From Mimachlamys varia (Eukaryota > Mollusca > Bivalvia > Pectinida > Pectinidae): a DNA stretch of 64,000 bases. Both the position numbers and the translations under genes were made by a program. The DNA lies in the NCBI GenBank assembly GCA_947623455.1, contig OX392527.1, positions 3,406,001 to 3,470,000 of the forward strand, written 5' to 3'. The notes beneath the pieces are model-generated. The model was not told the DNA's origin. It saw only the letters and a list, made by a program, of their open reading frames with translations, and did no database searches. Positions 32,001 to 39,794 of the stretch are shown here, in pieces (the first letter of the stretch is position 1; each line of letters begins with the position of its first letter).

Positions 32001-32093
32001 AAAGGAAAGGAACTCTACAAAAGAGATGTAGCCGTTACTATACACTATACTTACCTGAAGTACCACACAGATCACTAGGATAAGTAGAGACAT
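17020..32093 (-). CDS. Gene B: complete DSL (Notch-ligand-like) single-EGF membrane protein, 11 exons
   Basis: Exons: 32093-32055, 31738-31557, 28034-27920, 27648-27503, 24260-24139, 22609-22484, 20543-20346, 18487-18388, 17754-17664, 17459-17329, 17074-17020. All have AG/GT borders, all phases match, and the total is 1305 nt (434 codons plus stop). Domains in order: signal peptide (1-20), MNNL with CC...C...CDPYFHICL, C2-like strands, DSL (CEEHYFGDCATLCQP...GWSGANC), one EGF (CSPNPCQNGGSC), Ser/Thr stalk, a segment with two Cys, a membrane helix (GGVVGGVCFLLLLFLILFL) and a short basic/acidic tail. Family knowledge suggests a cell-surface ligand of Notch-type receptors. Canonical ligands carry many EGF repeats and a longer tail, so this is a reduced form. 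Introns are dominated by minisatellites. Confidence 0.85.
17329..17459 (-). CDS. Gene B exon 10 (transmembrane helix)
   Basis: Acceptor GACGACCAG and donor TTCAG|GTAATA; 131 nt, phase 0 in and phase 2 out. It encodes VLASVTIHLDEVDVTTHTT followed by AIVGGVVGGVCFLLLLFLI and LFLLF. This is a glycine-zipper-like start and a strongly hydrophobic helix. Confidence 0.8.
17664..17754 (-). CDS. Gene B exon 9
   Basis: Acceptor CATTCACAG and donor TCAGAG|GTACAG; 91 nt, phase 2 in and phase 0 out. It encodes VFDAVITDQEAFNQVLIVQI then KSLLCKKQSE. Alternating hydrophobic residues suggest a beta/alpha membrane-proximal module. I do not recognise a named domain. Confidence 0.7.
17965..18365. repeat. About 25-bp minisatellite carrying copies of the exon 8 end and donor
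   Basis: Units are based on TTAGTTGCGTTAAACTAACT and ACAGC. Within the array (about 18,060-18,150) is a second copy of the exon 8 end, its GTAAGTA donor and 40 or so intronic bases. The true junction (18,330-18,425) carries the same block. Confidence 0.85.
18388..18487 (-). CDS. Gene B exon 8
   Basis: Acceptor GTGATTTCAG and donor CATAAT|GTAAGTA; 100 nt, phase 1 in and phase 2 out. It encodes YDRTLLKQRDVESILQHFFQ and AQTLQQGVFNDI, an amphipathic, helix-rich extracellular stretch. Its last bases are duplicated with the donor about 270 bp downstream. Confidence 0.72.
18610..19495. repeat. 38-bp minisatellite in gene B intron 7 (about 23 copies)
   Basis: The plus-strand unit contains CAGCAATTCAAACAACGACC and TACAGCTTCCCATCCCAT. 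It starts about 120 nt upstream of the exon 8 acceptor. Diverged relatives lie at 20,035-20,170. The ORFs across it are repeat artefacts. Confidence 0.95.
19496..20345. other. Remainder of gene B intron 7
   Basis: A C-rich tract near 19,531, then AT-rich single-copy sequence. Four decayed copies of the 38-bp repeat (TTCAAACAACGACC-like) lie between about 20,035 and 20,175. No gene is seen. Confidence 0.5.
20346..20543 (-). CDS. Gene B exon 7 (Ser/Thr-rich stalk)
   Basis: Acceptor TATTTGGGCAG and donor GGAATG|GTACGT; 198 nt, phase 1 both sides. It begins NNCGSFILNSTLQNVTKSTT, then a Thr/Ser/Pro-rich run likely to be O-glycosylated (TIETTTSQVLLSS, TSGPPSQTSAS), then CAVVVSSKVRNG. The phase decides the donor: an upstream GTAAGG inside the exon would break the frame to exon 8. 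Confidence 0.78.
20765..22335. repeat. 42-bp minisatellite in gene B intron 6 (about 37 copies)
   Basis: The plus-strand unit contains GTAAAAACTGAGTACAAGTC and AGGGATGGTAGGAACTGTCA. Blocks of ten units (420 bp) are repeated almost exactly (compare 21,481-21,680 with 21,901-22,100). Because 42 is divisible by three, frames over 520 codons are open on both strands; neither is a gene. Confidence 0.95.
22484..22609 (-). CDS. Gene B exon 6 (single EGF repeat)
   Basis: Acceptor ATACTGTAG and donor GACAG|GTAATA; 126 nt, phase 1 both sides. It completes the DSL (GWSGANC) and encodes a six-Cys EGF repeat (CSPNPCQNGGSC...FCDCPPG). Same length and phases as gene A exon 6. Confidence 0.88.
22610..23495 (-). 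repeat. 30-bp minisatellite carrying the exon 6 3' splice site (about 29 copies)
   Basis: The minus-strand unit ends ATTACTATACTGTAG|GGTT. The array runs directly into the true acceptor at 22,610, so every unit contains an ACTGTAG|GG acceptor like that of exon 6. Copies vary at a few positions (ATAGAA versus ATAGTA). Confidence 0.93.
23558..24085 (-). repeat. About 33-bp minisatellite with donor-like motif, gene B intron 5
   Basis: The minus-strand unit is CAATTAAACAAG|GTATGTTTATTATAGTTTGT split around a strong GTATGT donor motif. Diverged units extend to within about 60 nt of the exon 5 donor (ATCAG|GTATTTCAATC). This suggests that junction was the seed. Confidence 0.88.
24139..24260 (-). 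CDS. Gene B exon 5 (DSL domain)
   Basis: Acceptor GTTATTATAG and donor AAATCAG|GTATTT; 122 nt, phase 2 in and phase 1 out. It encodes VTLEFSFVCEEHYFGDC, ATLCQPSPSRYDC and NNSGQRICKS, which are five DSL cysteines with conventional spacing. The sixth comes from exon 6. Confidence 0.9.
24563..27580 (-). repeat. 70-bp array made of gene B exon 4 end plus donor (about 43 copies)
   Basis: Each minus-strand unit holds coding-derived sequence (CCCGATACTTATGGTAGACC...GGCGGGAGTGCCAG) followed by GTAATGTAA. The array begins inside exon 4 and fills most of intron 4. Some units are 69 bp. A 768-bp block (from about 24,844) is repeated almost exactly from about 25,612. Seventy is not a multiple of three, so distal donors would change frame. 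Confidence 0.95.
27503..27648 (-). CDS. Gene B exon 4 (C2-like region)
   Basis: Acceptor GGCGATCAAG and first donor GCCAG|GTAATG; 146 nt, phase 0 in and phase 2 out. It encodes IKVSEKDQHQIGIGTDDVIG then TINTEIHVTPDTYGRP and TLSGGSA. It joins FNFTSIR upstream and VTLEFSFVCEE downstream. The last 65 nt or so are the amplified unit. Confidence 0.8.
27920..28034 (-). CDS. Gene B exon 3 (MNNL region)
   Basis: Acceptor ATACACAG and donor ATACGA|GTAAGC; 115 nt, phase 2 in and phase 0 out. It encodes CVYGETTTLVSNNTDLLNFG then SLTNPVVFNFTSIR, matching the CxxG and NPxxFxF positions of Notch-ligand N-termini. Confidence 0.83.
28325..28985. mobile_element. Fold-back (long inverted repeat) element, about 0.65 kb
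   Basis: 28,370-28,500 and 28,845-28,965 are inverted copies: CTGTCAGATCCTACACACGA on the right equals the reverse complement on the left. An inner pair, CAAAAATGGCGGCG (28,537-28,550) and CGCCGCCATTTTTG (28,729-28,742), lies nearer the centre. No transposase was found. It is probably a non-autonomous DNA transposon in gene B intron 2. Confidence 0.7.
29185..29345. repeat. 54-bp tandem repeat, three copies
   Basis: Unit landmarks are TGCTGTCAGTCAAGCTAAAG and CCGGAATGAGAGTGGTGTTG; copies are nearly identical. Confidence 0.9.
29346..29759. other. Intron sequence, nothing recognised
   Basis: AT-rich single-copy sequence in gene B intron 2 with a short C-rich tract near 29,455. No coding or repeat signal is evident. 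Confidence 0.4.
29760..31225 (-). pseudogene. Degenerate Penelope-like element in gene B intron 2
   Basis: Minus-strand frames contain DIIFVEFGEKILQQTFGIHM, NPAPLLTDLFLF, QAEFYEEL (30,340-30,098) and FRYIEDILTINKFADHVDRI (30,153-29,923). These correspond to the QQ..G.PMGT.CAP and YIDD blocks of Penelope-like reverse transcriptases. Frames are broken and the catalytic box reads YIED. The 3' part (29,765-29,860) is shared with fragments near 2000, 14,600 and 15,600. Confidence 0.65.
31235..31535. repeat. 40-bp minisatellite beside gene B exon 2 donor (about 7 copies)
   Basis: Unit landmarks are CCAAATTGATCAAGTACACG and TGAACTAAAACCTATTA. The array begins about 25 nt past the exon 2 donor at 31,557. 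Confidence 0.92.
31557..31738 (-). CDS. Gene B exon 2 (MNNL cysteine-rich N-terminus)
   Basis: Acceptor TTGATTGTAG and donor GTCCAG|GTACGT; 182 nt, phase 0 in and phase 2 out. It encodes VLMVQSGGTGTIRFIQYVNP then YECCETHGTTSCPANECDPY and FHICLDP. The CC-C-CD-YF-ICL order is diagnostic of the Delta/Jagged N-terminal domain. Confidence 0.87.
32055..32093 (-). CDS. Gene B exon 1 (start codon and signal peptide)
   Basis: ATG at 32,093-32,091 encodes MSLLILVICVVLQ and the exon ends CTTCAG|GTAAGT, phase 0. With VLMVQSGG from exon 2 this makes a standard hydrophobic leader. A TATTATAA box lies about 75 nt upstream (32,173-32,166), a weak promoter candidate. Confidence 0.78.
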
Positions 32094-33000
32094 ATTACGT
32101 ATGTGATGGACTTGTCTACGGGAATGCTGACTTCACTCTGACGGGGTGTTCTCAGTTTTGGTGTCCGTTATAATACACGGGATGGTCCGGATCGCATAGT
32201 GACCTCGTCCGGATATTAGTATGAACTCACGACGGACAAAGACGGACTTATCTCACCATTCCTTTTGTGCGAATTGGTCCTTTTAATTAACTTTACTAAA
32301 TAGCAAGTACACGTGGACGCCGTATGGCAAGCATTAGATAGGTTTGTTATATAGAATTGAACTATCGACCATCATCCCTCAGATAAGTTGTGTAATGTAG
32401 GGTCAATGTCATCTTCGGAGAAGTATGAAGATAGTCTCATTTTATCTCGAATACCACAATACAATAACTAAGACAAGTACTTAGTGTCACAAACGTTCCG
32501 AATTTCGCGGATCGAGGAACATGTGTAGATTTCGATATTGGGGATGGAAAAAAACATAAAGTCGGTGTATGCCATTTGGCTTATCTTCATAAGGCTCCGA
32601 GCCTTAACTACATGTTTAACAACTACAATTCTACATAGACAAATACATGTTACATCAAACTTCAACAGTTTGTTAACACACGACATGGTTAAGGCAAAGG
32701 CTTTAGCAATACACGAAAAACAAAAGAGCTCTGTCTATTCCCATTAAATACCAAGTCATCCTCTCATTGATTTTCAATTATGTTATATTGATATTACTGT
32801 TGGTGTTTTCAGAATCTTCAAAACATGCAAAACGGGCCAATAAACAACAATGTTATTATAAGGACCCAAGAAGACCGGTTATTTCTTTTAATTTTATTTT
32901 TACTTAACAAAGATTTTTTTGTCAATATGACAATACCTCCACCAACAATTTGTTAATATGACTAAAAGGAGTCCCATCGTCAATATTAACGTTCAGGCGT
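32094..33000. other. Upstream region of gene B
   Basis: Intergenic, probably containing the gene B promoter. Only weak TATA-like sequence near 32,170 is seen, and no convincing gene on either strand. Confidence 0.35.
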
Positions 33001-33004
33001 CAAT

Positions 33005-33120
33005 GCGCTACCATAATGACGTCGGGCGTCCAGGCGCTACCATAATGACGTCGGGCGTCCAGGCGCTACCATAATGACGTCGGGCGTCCAGGCGCTACCA
33101 TAATGACGTCAGACGTCTAA
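33005..33120. promoter_or_regulatory. 29-bp tandem repeat with CRE-like motifs (about 4 copies)
   Basis: Each unit contains CCATAATGACGTC and GGGCGTCCAGGCGCTA. The last copy has the full palindrome TGACGTCA (33,104-33,111), the consensus for CREB/ATF factors. It lies about 0.95 kb upstream of the gene B start codon. A regulatory role is inference. Confidence 0.4.
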
Positions 33121-35000
33121 GCGCTGTGTACTGGGGTCTCACAGTTATGTCCTGAAACACAAAACTGAGTACTAGTGACATCTCACGAGTGTACGTAGTG
33201 TACTTAACCCCCTCCCGTCGCAAACTTAGGCTGAGATTGCTAAAGTCCATCACATGTATTTGTGATATTAAATTCTACCCAAGGAGTCAGGTTCTGACTC
33301 CGAATTCTACACCCCGCGTAGATTTTCCCTTACATAACAGAATTATGATGGACTATTTTTTTTCGATGACTGACCACTAATTAACACACACAAAAACATG
33401 GTGTACTCTCATCACAAACCACTGCGCATATATACCGGATATGAAGGCCAGTATTGCCTGCTAACGTTTCGATCAAACTTTACTTTTGTGTCATCAGAAA
33501 TAGAATACCATACAATGTATAAATACTCCTTACCAAATATCTTCTTATTGTGAATGTGCAATTAAACCTAGCTCCCATAATGCTGAACGTCAAGCAGGGA
33601 GTAGTAAGTCTGTTAGTCTGGTGACTCATTATTGGTTATAAGGTATGATTTAAACGAATGCTGACAAATACATGTTTATTTAAGAATTAAAAAGTAACGT
33701 ACTTTTCATAGCAGCCCTAGGCATGTAGACGTCGATCGGTCCAATCAGAACAACGGAACCGAGTTTCTATTAGATACTACATGAACATTTCTAGCTATTT
33801 TGGGAATCGCCACTAGGATAAAAATTGAGAGAAATTACAGCGTTTTGGGGGAAATTGGTAGCATTATGTAGACAAAAACATTTGCCAAAAAGATCAATGA
33901 ACGAGAATATTCATTGAAATTTGATTTCAAGTGTTTACAGCATACAGACAGCAGTGATATTGATATGAAGTTTCTCGCATTTCATGAGCATATTTTTTTC
34001 GCATTCCATGAGCATAATTTTCGAATGCTAAATTGCAGCTGCAAAGCCATCATTATGTACAAATACATGTAAAGTGTATTTTTAGTATTATTATTTACAG
34101 ACATGTAAATGAATTAATTGAATCAGTTGGTATATCATCATAATTACTTAAAGGTCACATTCTAGACAAAAAAGGAATTACTTAGGAACTAATTTATCAA
34201 AAAAAGATAATGAAATGCTTGTGCTACAATCACACTACCATGGAAAGAAAATCAATCCAAGTATTGTCAGTGCTGATTGAATTATGTTACAAGTTCCGTT
34301 TGTTTATAGGAATCAGTTTTTATCTGTGAAATAATCACTTATAAAAAAACACGACATTTAGGTATATATACAATGAAACGTTTTACGCTGGCTACATTCA
34401 GGAGCTTGAAGATTTATATTTGATTTTTTTTGTTTTTCAATTTAAAACTAAATCTACTGTATTCACCGTAATTAGCGCCTTTCACCTATAAGCGTCTCTA
34501 TTCCTTCCACGAATGTATTGGGATTGTATTGGCGTCCCTACTACTAAGCATGCCAAAGTTAAATTTTTCCATATTACAGTTCGGTATACCTGCTAAGCGC
34601 CTGTTTACCGAAGAAAACCCACAAATATCGGTAATACACAATGTCTGAAATTGACGACAAAATAATATTGCATATCATACCACCCATTCTGGTCCCAAAT
34701 CATAGTACTTAATGGCTTTATAGAAACAGCAGTTTTTCTTCATGATTTCTTTTTGTTATCCTATTAAGCACCCTCTTTGAAATTTTAGTTGCCCTGTGCG
34801 TTAATTATGGCGAATATTAGAGTGAAATCTTCAGGAGGTGCGAGCACAGTTCATGTGTTCCAGACATATTTCTAGTTTGTGTTATATCTCCATAACATAA
34901 ACATGGATTCAAGTCAATTAACCATGTTTATTATACCTACGAGTAAGGGAAATAGAATTATTCACTCATTGAGTTTGACATGGAATCTGAACTCATCAGC
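33121..35000. other. Intergenic or gene A 3' region, nothing recognised
   Basis: AT-rich unique sequence with short frames only, and no tandem arrays. It is one of the few long unrepetitive stretches in the window. Confidence 0.35.
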
Positions 35001-35009
35001 AGCCAACAC

Positions 35010-35376
35010 TTAAAATTGGCAAAGCCTTGTTTTTCGCAACTTCAGAATATCCTCGGAGAGTTGGTATTCCCCTGTATCAGCCCAATGATTGTCTGTTTGA
35101 GTGGTCCGCTTTACTACCCAATTATGTTTATCTTCATCAAACAAATTACAAGTGATTATTCTAGATCAATTCCGAAATATGGCTTTCACATGTCAGGGTA
35201 TCATTTTTTATTAATTGGTTTTAGATTGCCTACCTGAGTAAATCTATATACATTTAAGATATACCTAGGCACCATTTATTATTAAAGTTACCATCAGCCC
35301 CGTCGACTCTGAGTGTTCCACTGGGATACCATGTTCTCCACTGAGACGGTCTAACAGTGTCGGTAACGTTAACATA
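35010..35376 (-). other. Possible unassigned exon sequence
   Basis: Two minus-strand stretches look protein-like. At 35,376-35,265 TVRPSQWRTWYPSGTLRVDG is followed by GNFNNKWCL and a CTAG|GTATAT donor. At about 35,158-35,010 DEDKHNWVVKRTTQTDNHW is followed by a stop. They do not join in phase with simple borders. They could be exons of gene A's 3' end, of another gene, or chance. Confidence 0.2.
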
Positions 35377-35817
35377 CTATCACGTATATGTTCCATAGTT
35401 AAATATTCAGTATTTCTATGCGTTTTATATGATGTCTGTTATTAAGAAGATCCATTAGATCCTTAATTTGAACAAAAAAAAAATATATAAAAAAGCTATG
35501 CATTTCCATTCTAAGAAAGCCTGCTGGGTTCCACTACCGGCACGCTTGTTTATAACTTTGAAACAAATTACAAAGCAAAATTTGCAACACGTCAAACATA
35601 TTATAGAACCAACTCCAATTAAATCACATTATTTTCCAACCATTGAACAAACATATAGACCTAATATTTCAACATAGTTAAATTGTCTCATAAGAATATT
35701 TTCATCAAAACCTCAAAATAATCGCTATTTTGTGATTCCACAGTTTCAGGAAGAGTTGGTAAATATAACTAAACATAAGCTTCTATAAAATTGATATTAA
35801 AAAAAATGACTCAATAG

Positions 35818-35993
35818 TTATTCAGTTGCTTGAACTTTGTTGTAAATCCTGATATGATTTTCTTCAGACACATTTAACTCTTCACCCTTGAGACTCATTT
35901 GAACTCCTCCAGTGGAAAGGTTGGGATAGTTCATTATAAAATTTCGAGGTGGATATGTCCTCGGGATCCTAACTGACCCACCGCATTGGTCCT
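35818..35993 (-). CDS. Candidate gene A 3' exon (exon 7-like, ending in stop)
   Basis: After AAATCAG the minus strand is open for 58 codons: DQCGGSVRIPRTYPP, NFIMNYPNLSTGG, SLKGEELNVSEEN, then TAA at 35,820-35,818. The acceptor phase fits gene A exon 6 (phase 1), and the early CG resembles NNCGS of gene B exon 7. If correct, gene A would be secreted without a membrane helix. Support is weak because the rest does not resemble gene B. Confidence 0.25.
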
Positions 35994-36189
35994 CTGATTT
36001 CCTTACAAGTAGGCAGCTTTCAATTTTGATTTCTATTGTTATAGCTATTACTTCAATACCATGTATTCAGACCAGACGCAAGATTCCGTAAAAACGATAT
36101 TCGAAACAAAGAAAATATACTTTTATGAATTATAACCTGCGTTATTTGTTAGGGGTGTTACTAATTGATGTTTAGGGTCCGTTCGATGT

Positions 36190-39100
36190 TTTTAACATTT
36201 TATACTATGTTAACTTTTACACTGTGTTCACTTTTATACTGTGTTTACTTTTATACTGTGTTTACTTTTACACCGTGTTTACTTTTATACTGTGTTAACT
36301 TTTATACCGTGTTTACTTGATACTGTGTTTACTTTCATACCGTGTTTACTTTTATACCGTGTTTACTTTTATACCGTGTTTACTTTTATACCGTGTTTAC
36401 TTTTATACTGTGTCTACTTTTATATTGTGTTTACTTTATACTATGTTTACTTTTATACTGTGTTTACTTTTATACTGTGTTTACTTTTATACCGTGTTTA
36501 CTTTATACTATGTTTACTTTTATACTGTGTTTACTTTTATACTGTGTTTACTTTTATACTGTGTTTACTTTTATACCGTGTTGACTTTTATACTGTGTTT
36601 ACTTTTATACCGTGTTTACTTGATACCGTGTTTACTTTTATACTGTGTCTACTTTTATATTGTGTTTACTTTATACTATGTTTACTTTTATACTGTGTTT
36701 ACTTTTATACTGTGTTTACTTTTATACCGTGTTTACTTTATACTATGTTTACTTTTATACCGTGTTTACTTTATATTGTGTCTACTTTTATATTGTGTTT
36801 ACTTATACTATGTTTACTTTTATACTGTGTTTACTTTTATACCGTGTTTACTTGATACTGTGTTTACTTTTATACCGTGTTTACTTTTATAATTTGTTTA
36901 CTTTTCTACTGTGTTTACTTTTATACTGTGTTTACTTATATACTGTATTTACTTGATACTGTGTTTAATTTTATACCGTGTTTACTTTTATACCGTGTTT
37001 ACTTTATACTATGTTTACTTTTATACCGTGTTTACTTTTATACTGTGTTTACTTTTATACCGTGTTTATTTTTATACCGTGTTTACTTTTATACCGTGTT
37101 TACTTTTATACTGTGTTTACTTTTATACCGTGTTTACTTTTATACTGTGTTTACTTTTATACCGTGTTTACTTTTATACCGTGTTTATTTTTATACCGTG
37201 TTTACTTTTATACCGTGTTTACTTTTATACCGTGTTTACTTTTATACCGTGTTTACTTTTATACTGTGTTTACTTTTATACCGTGTTTACTTTTATACTG
37301 TGTTTACTTTTATACCGTGTTTATTTTTATACCGTGTTTACTTTTATACCGTGTTTACTTTTATACTGTGTTTACTTTTATACCGTGTTTATTTTTATAC
37401 CGTGTTTACTTTTATACCGTGTTTACTGTTATACTGTGTTTACTTTTATACCGTGTTTACTTTTATACCGTGTTTACTTTTATACCGTGTTTATTTTTAT
37501 ACTGTGTTTACTTTTATACCGTGTTTATTTTTATACCGTGTTTACTTTTATACCGTGTTTACTTTTATACTGTGTTTACTTTTATACCGTGTTTACTTTT
37601 ATACTGTGTTTACTTTTATACCGTGTTTACTTTTATACTGTGTTTACTTTATACTGTGTTTACTTTTATACTGTGTTTACTTTTATACCGTGTTTATTTT
37701 TATACCGTGTTTACTTTTATACCGTGTTTACTGTTATACTGTGTTTACTTTTATACCGTGTTTACTTTTATACCGTGTTTACTTTTATACCGTGTTTATT
37801 TTTATACTGTGTTTACTTTTATACCGTGTTTATTTTTATACCGTGTTTACTTTTATACCGTGTTTACTTTTATACTGTGTTTACTTTTATACCGTGTTTA
37901 CTTTTATACTGTGTTTACTTTTATACCGTGTTTACTTTTATACTGTGTTTACTTTATACTGTGTTTACTTTTATACTGTGTTTACTTTTATACCGTGTTT
38001 ACTTTATACTGTGTTTACTTTTATACCGTGTTTACTTTTATACCGTGTTTACTTTTATACCGTGTTTACTTTATACTGTGTTTACTTTTATACTGTGTTT
38101 ACTTGTATACTGTGTTTACTTTTTTATACTGTGTTTACTTTTATACCGTGTTTACTTTTATACCGTGTTTACTTTTATACCGTGTTTACTTTTATACTGT
38201 GTTTACTTTTATACTGTGTTTATTTTTATACGGTGTTTATTTTTATACTGTGTTTACTTTTATACTGTGTTTACTTTTATACCGTGTTTACTTTTATACT
38301 GTGTTTATTTTTATACTGTGTTTACTTTTATACTGTGTTTACTTTATACTGTGTTTACTTTTATACTGTGTTTTCTTTTATACCGTGTTTACTGTTATAC
38401 TGTGTTTATTTTTATACTGTGTTTACTTTTATACTGTGTTTACTTTTATACTGTGTTTACTTTTATATTGTGTTTACTTTTATACTGTGTTTACTTTTAT
38501 ACCGTGTTTACTTTTATATTGTGTTTACTTTGATACTGTGTTTACTTTTATACCGTGTTTACTTTTATACCGTGTTTACTTTTATACTGTGTTTACTTTT
38601 ATACCGTGTTTACTTTTATACCGTGTTTACTGTTATACTGTGTTTACTTTTATACCGTGTTTACTTTTATACCGTGTTTACTTTTAAACTGTGTTTACTT
38701 TTATACCGTGTTTACTTTTATACCGTGTTTTTTTTTATACTGTGTTTACTTTTATACTGTGTTTACTTTATACTGTGTTTACTTTTATACTGTGTTTTCT
38801 TTTATACCGTGTTTACTGTTATACTGTGTTTACTTTTATACCGTGTTTACTTTTATATTGTGTTTACTTTTATACTGTGTTTACTTTTATACCGTGTTTA
38901 CTGTTATACTGTGTTTACTTTTATACCGTGTTTACTTTTATACCGTGTTTACTGTTATACTGTGTTTACTTTTATACCGTGTTTACTTTTATACTGTGTT
39001 TACTTTTATACCGTGTTTACTTTTAAACTGTGTTTACTTGTATACCGTGTTTACTTTTATACCGTGTTTACTTTTATACCGTGTTTACTTTTATACTGTG

Positions 39101-39790
39101 TTTACTTTTATACCGTGTTTACTTTTAAACTGTGTTTACTTTTATACCGTGTTTACTTTTATACCGTGTTTTTTTTATGCTGTGTTTACTTTTATACCGT
39201 GTTTACTTTTATACTGTGTTTACTTTTATACTGTGTTTACTTTTATACTGTGTTTACTTTTATACTGTGTTTATTTTTATATCGTGTTTACTTTTATACT
39301 GTGTTTACTTTTATACCGTGTTTACTTTTATACCGTGTTTACTTTTATACTGTGTTTACTTTTATACTGTGTTTACTTTTATACTGTGTTTACTTTTATA
39401 CTGTGTTTACTTGATACTGTGTTTACTTTTATACTGTGTTTACTTTTATACTGTGTTTACTTTTATACTGTGTTTATTTTTATATCGTGTTTACTTTTAT
39501 ACTGTGTTTACTTTTATACTGTGTTTACTTTTATACTGTGTTTATTTTTATATCGTGTTTACTTTTATACTGTGTTTACTTTTATACCGTGTTTATTTTT
39601 ATACTGTGTTTACTTTTATACCGTGTTTACTTTTATACCGTGTTTACTTTTATACCGTGTATATTTTTATACTATGTTTACTTTTATACCGTGTTTACTT
39701 TTATACCGTGTTTACTGTTATACTGTGTTGACTTTTTTTACTTTTATTCTGTGTTTACTATTAATTCTTTTATACTATTTTTACTTTTAT
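36190..39790. repeat. 17-bp minisatellite (about 210 copies) with TATAAAA on the minus strand
   Basis: The plus-strand unit is ACTTTTATACCGTGTTT (C/T variants at ACCG/ACTG). On the minus strand every unit reads GTATAAAAGTAAACAC, holding a TATAAAA box and a GTAAAC motif. Seventeen is not divisible by three, so all three plus frames are open for hundreds of codons; these are not genes. It lies between gene A exon 6 and the unresolved 3' end. Confidence 0.96.
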
Positions 39791-39794
39791 ATTG

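Noticed and set aside
34980..35237. Plus-strand 85-codon frame with a hydrophobic middle
   Set aside because: No homology or splice context. The minus strand of the same stretch reads at least as protein-like, so neither is called firmly.
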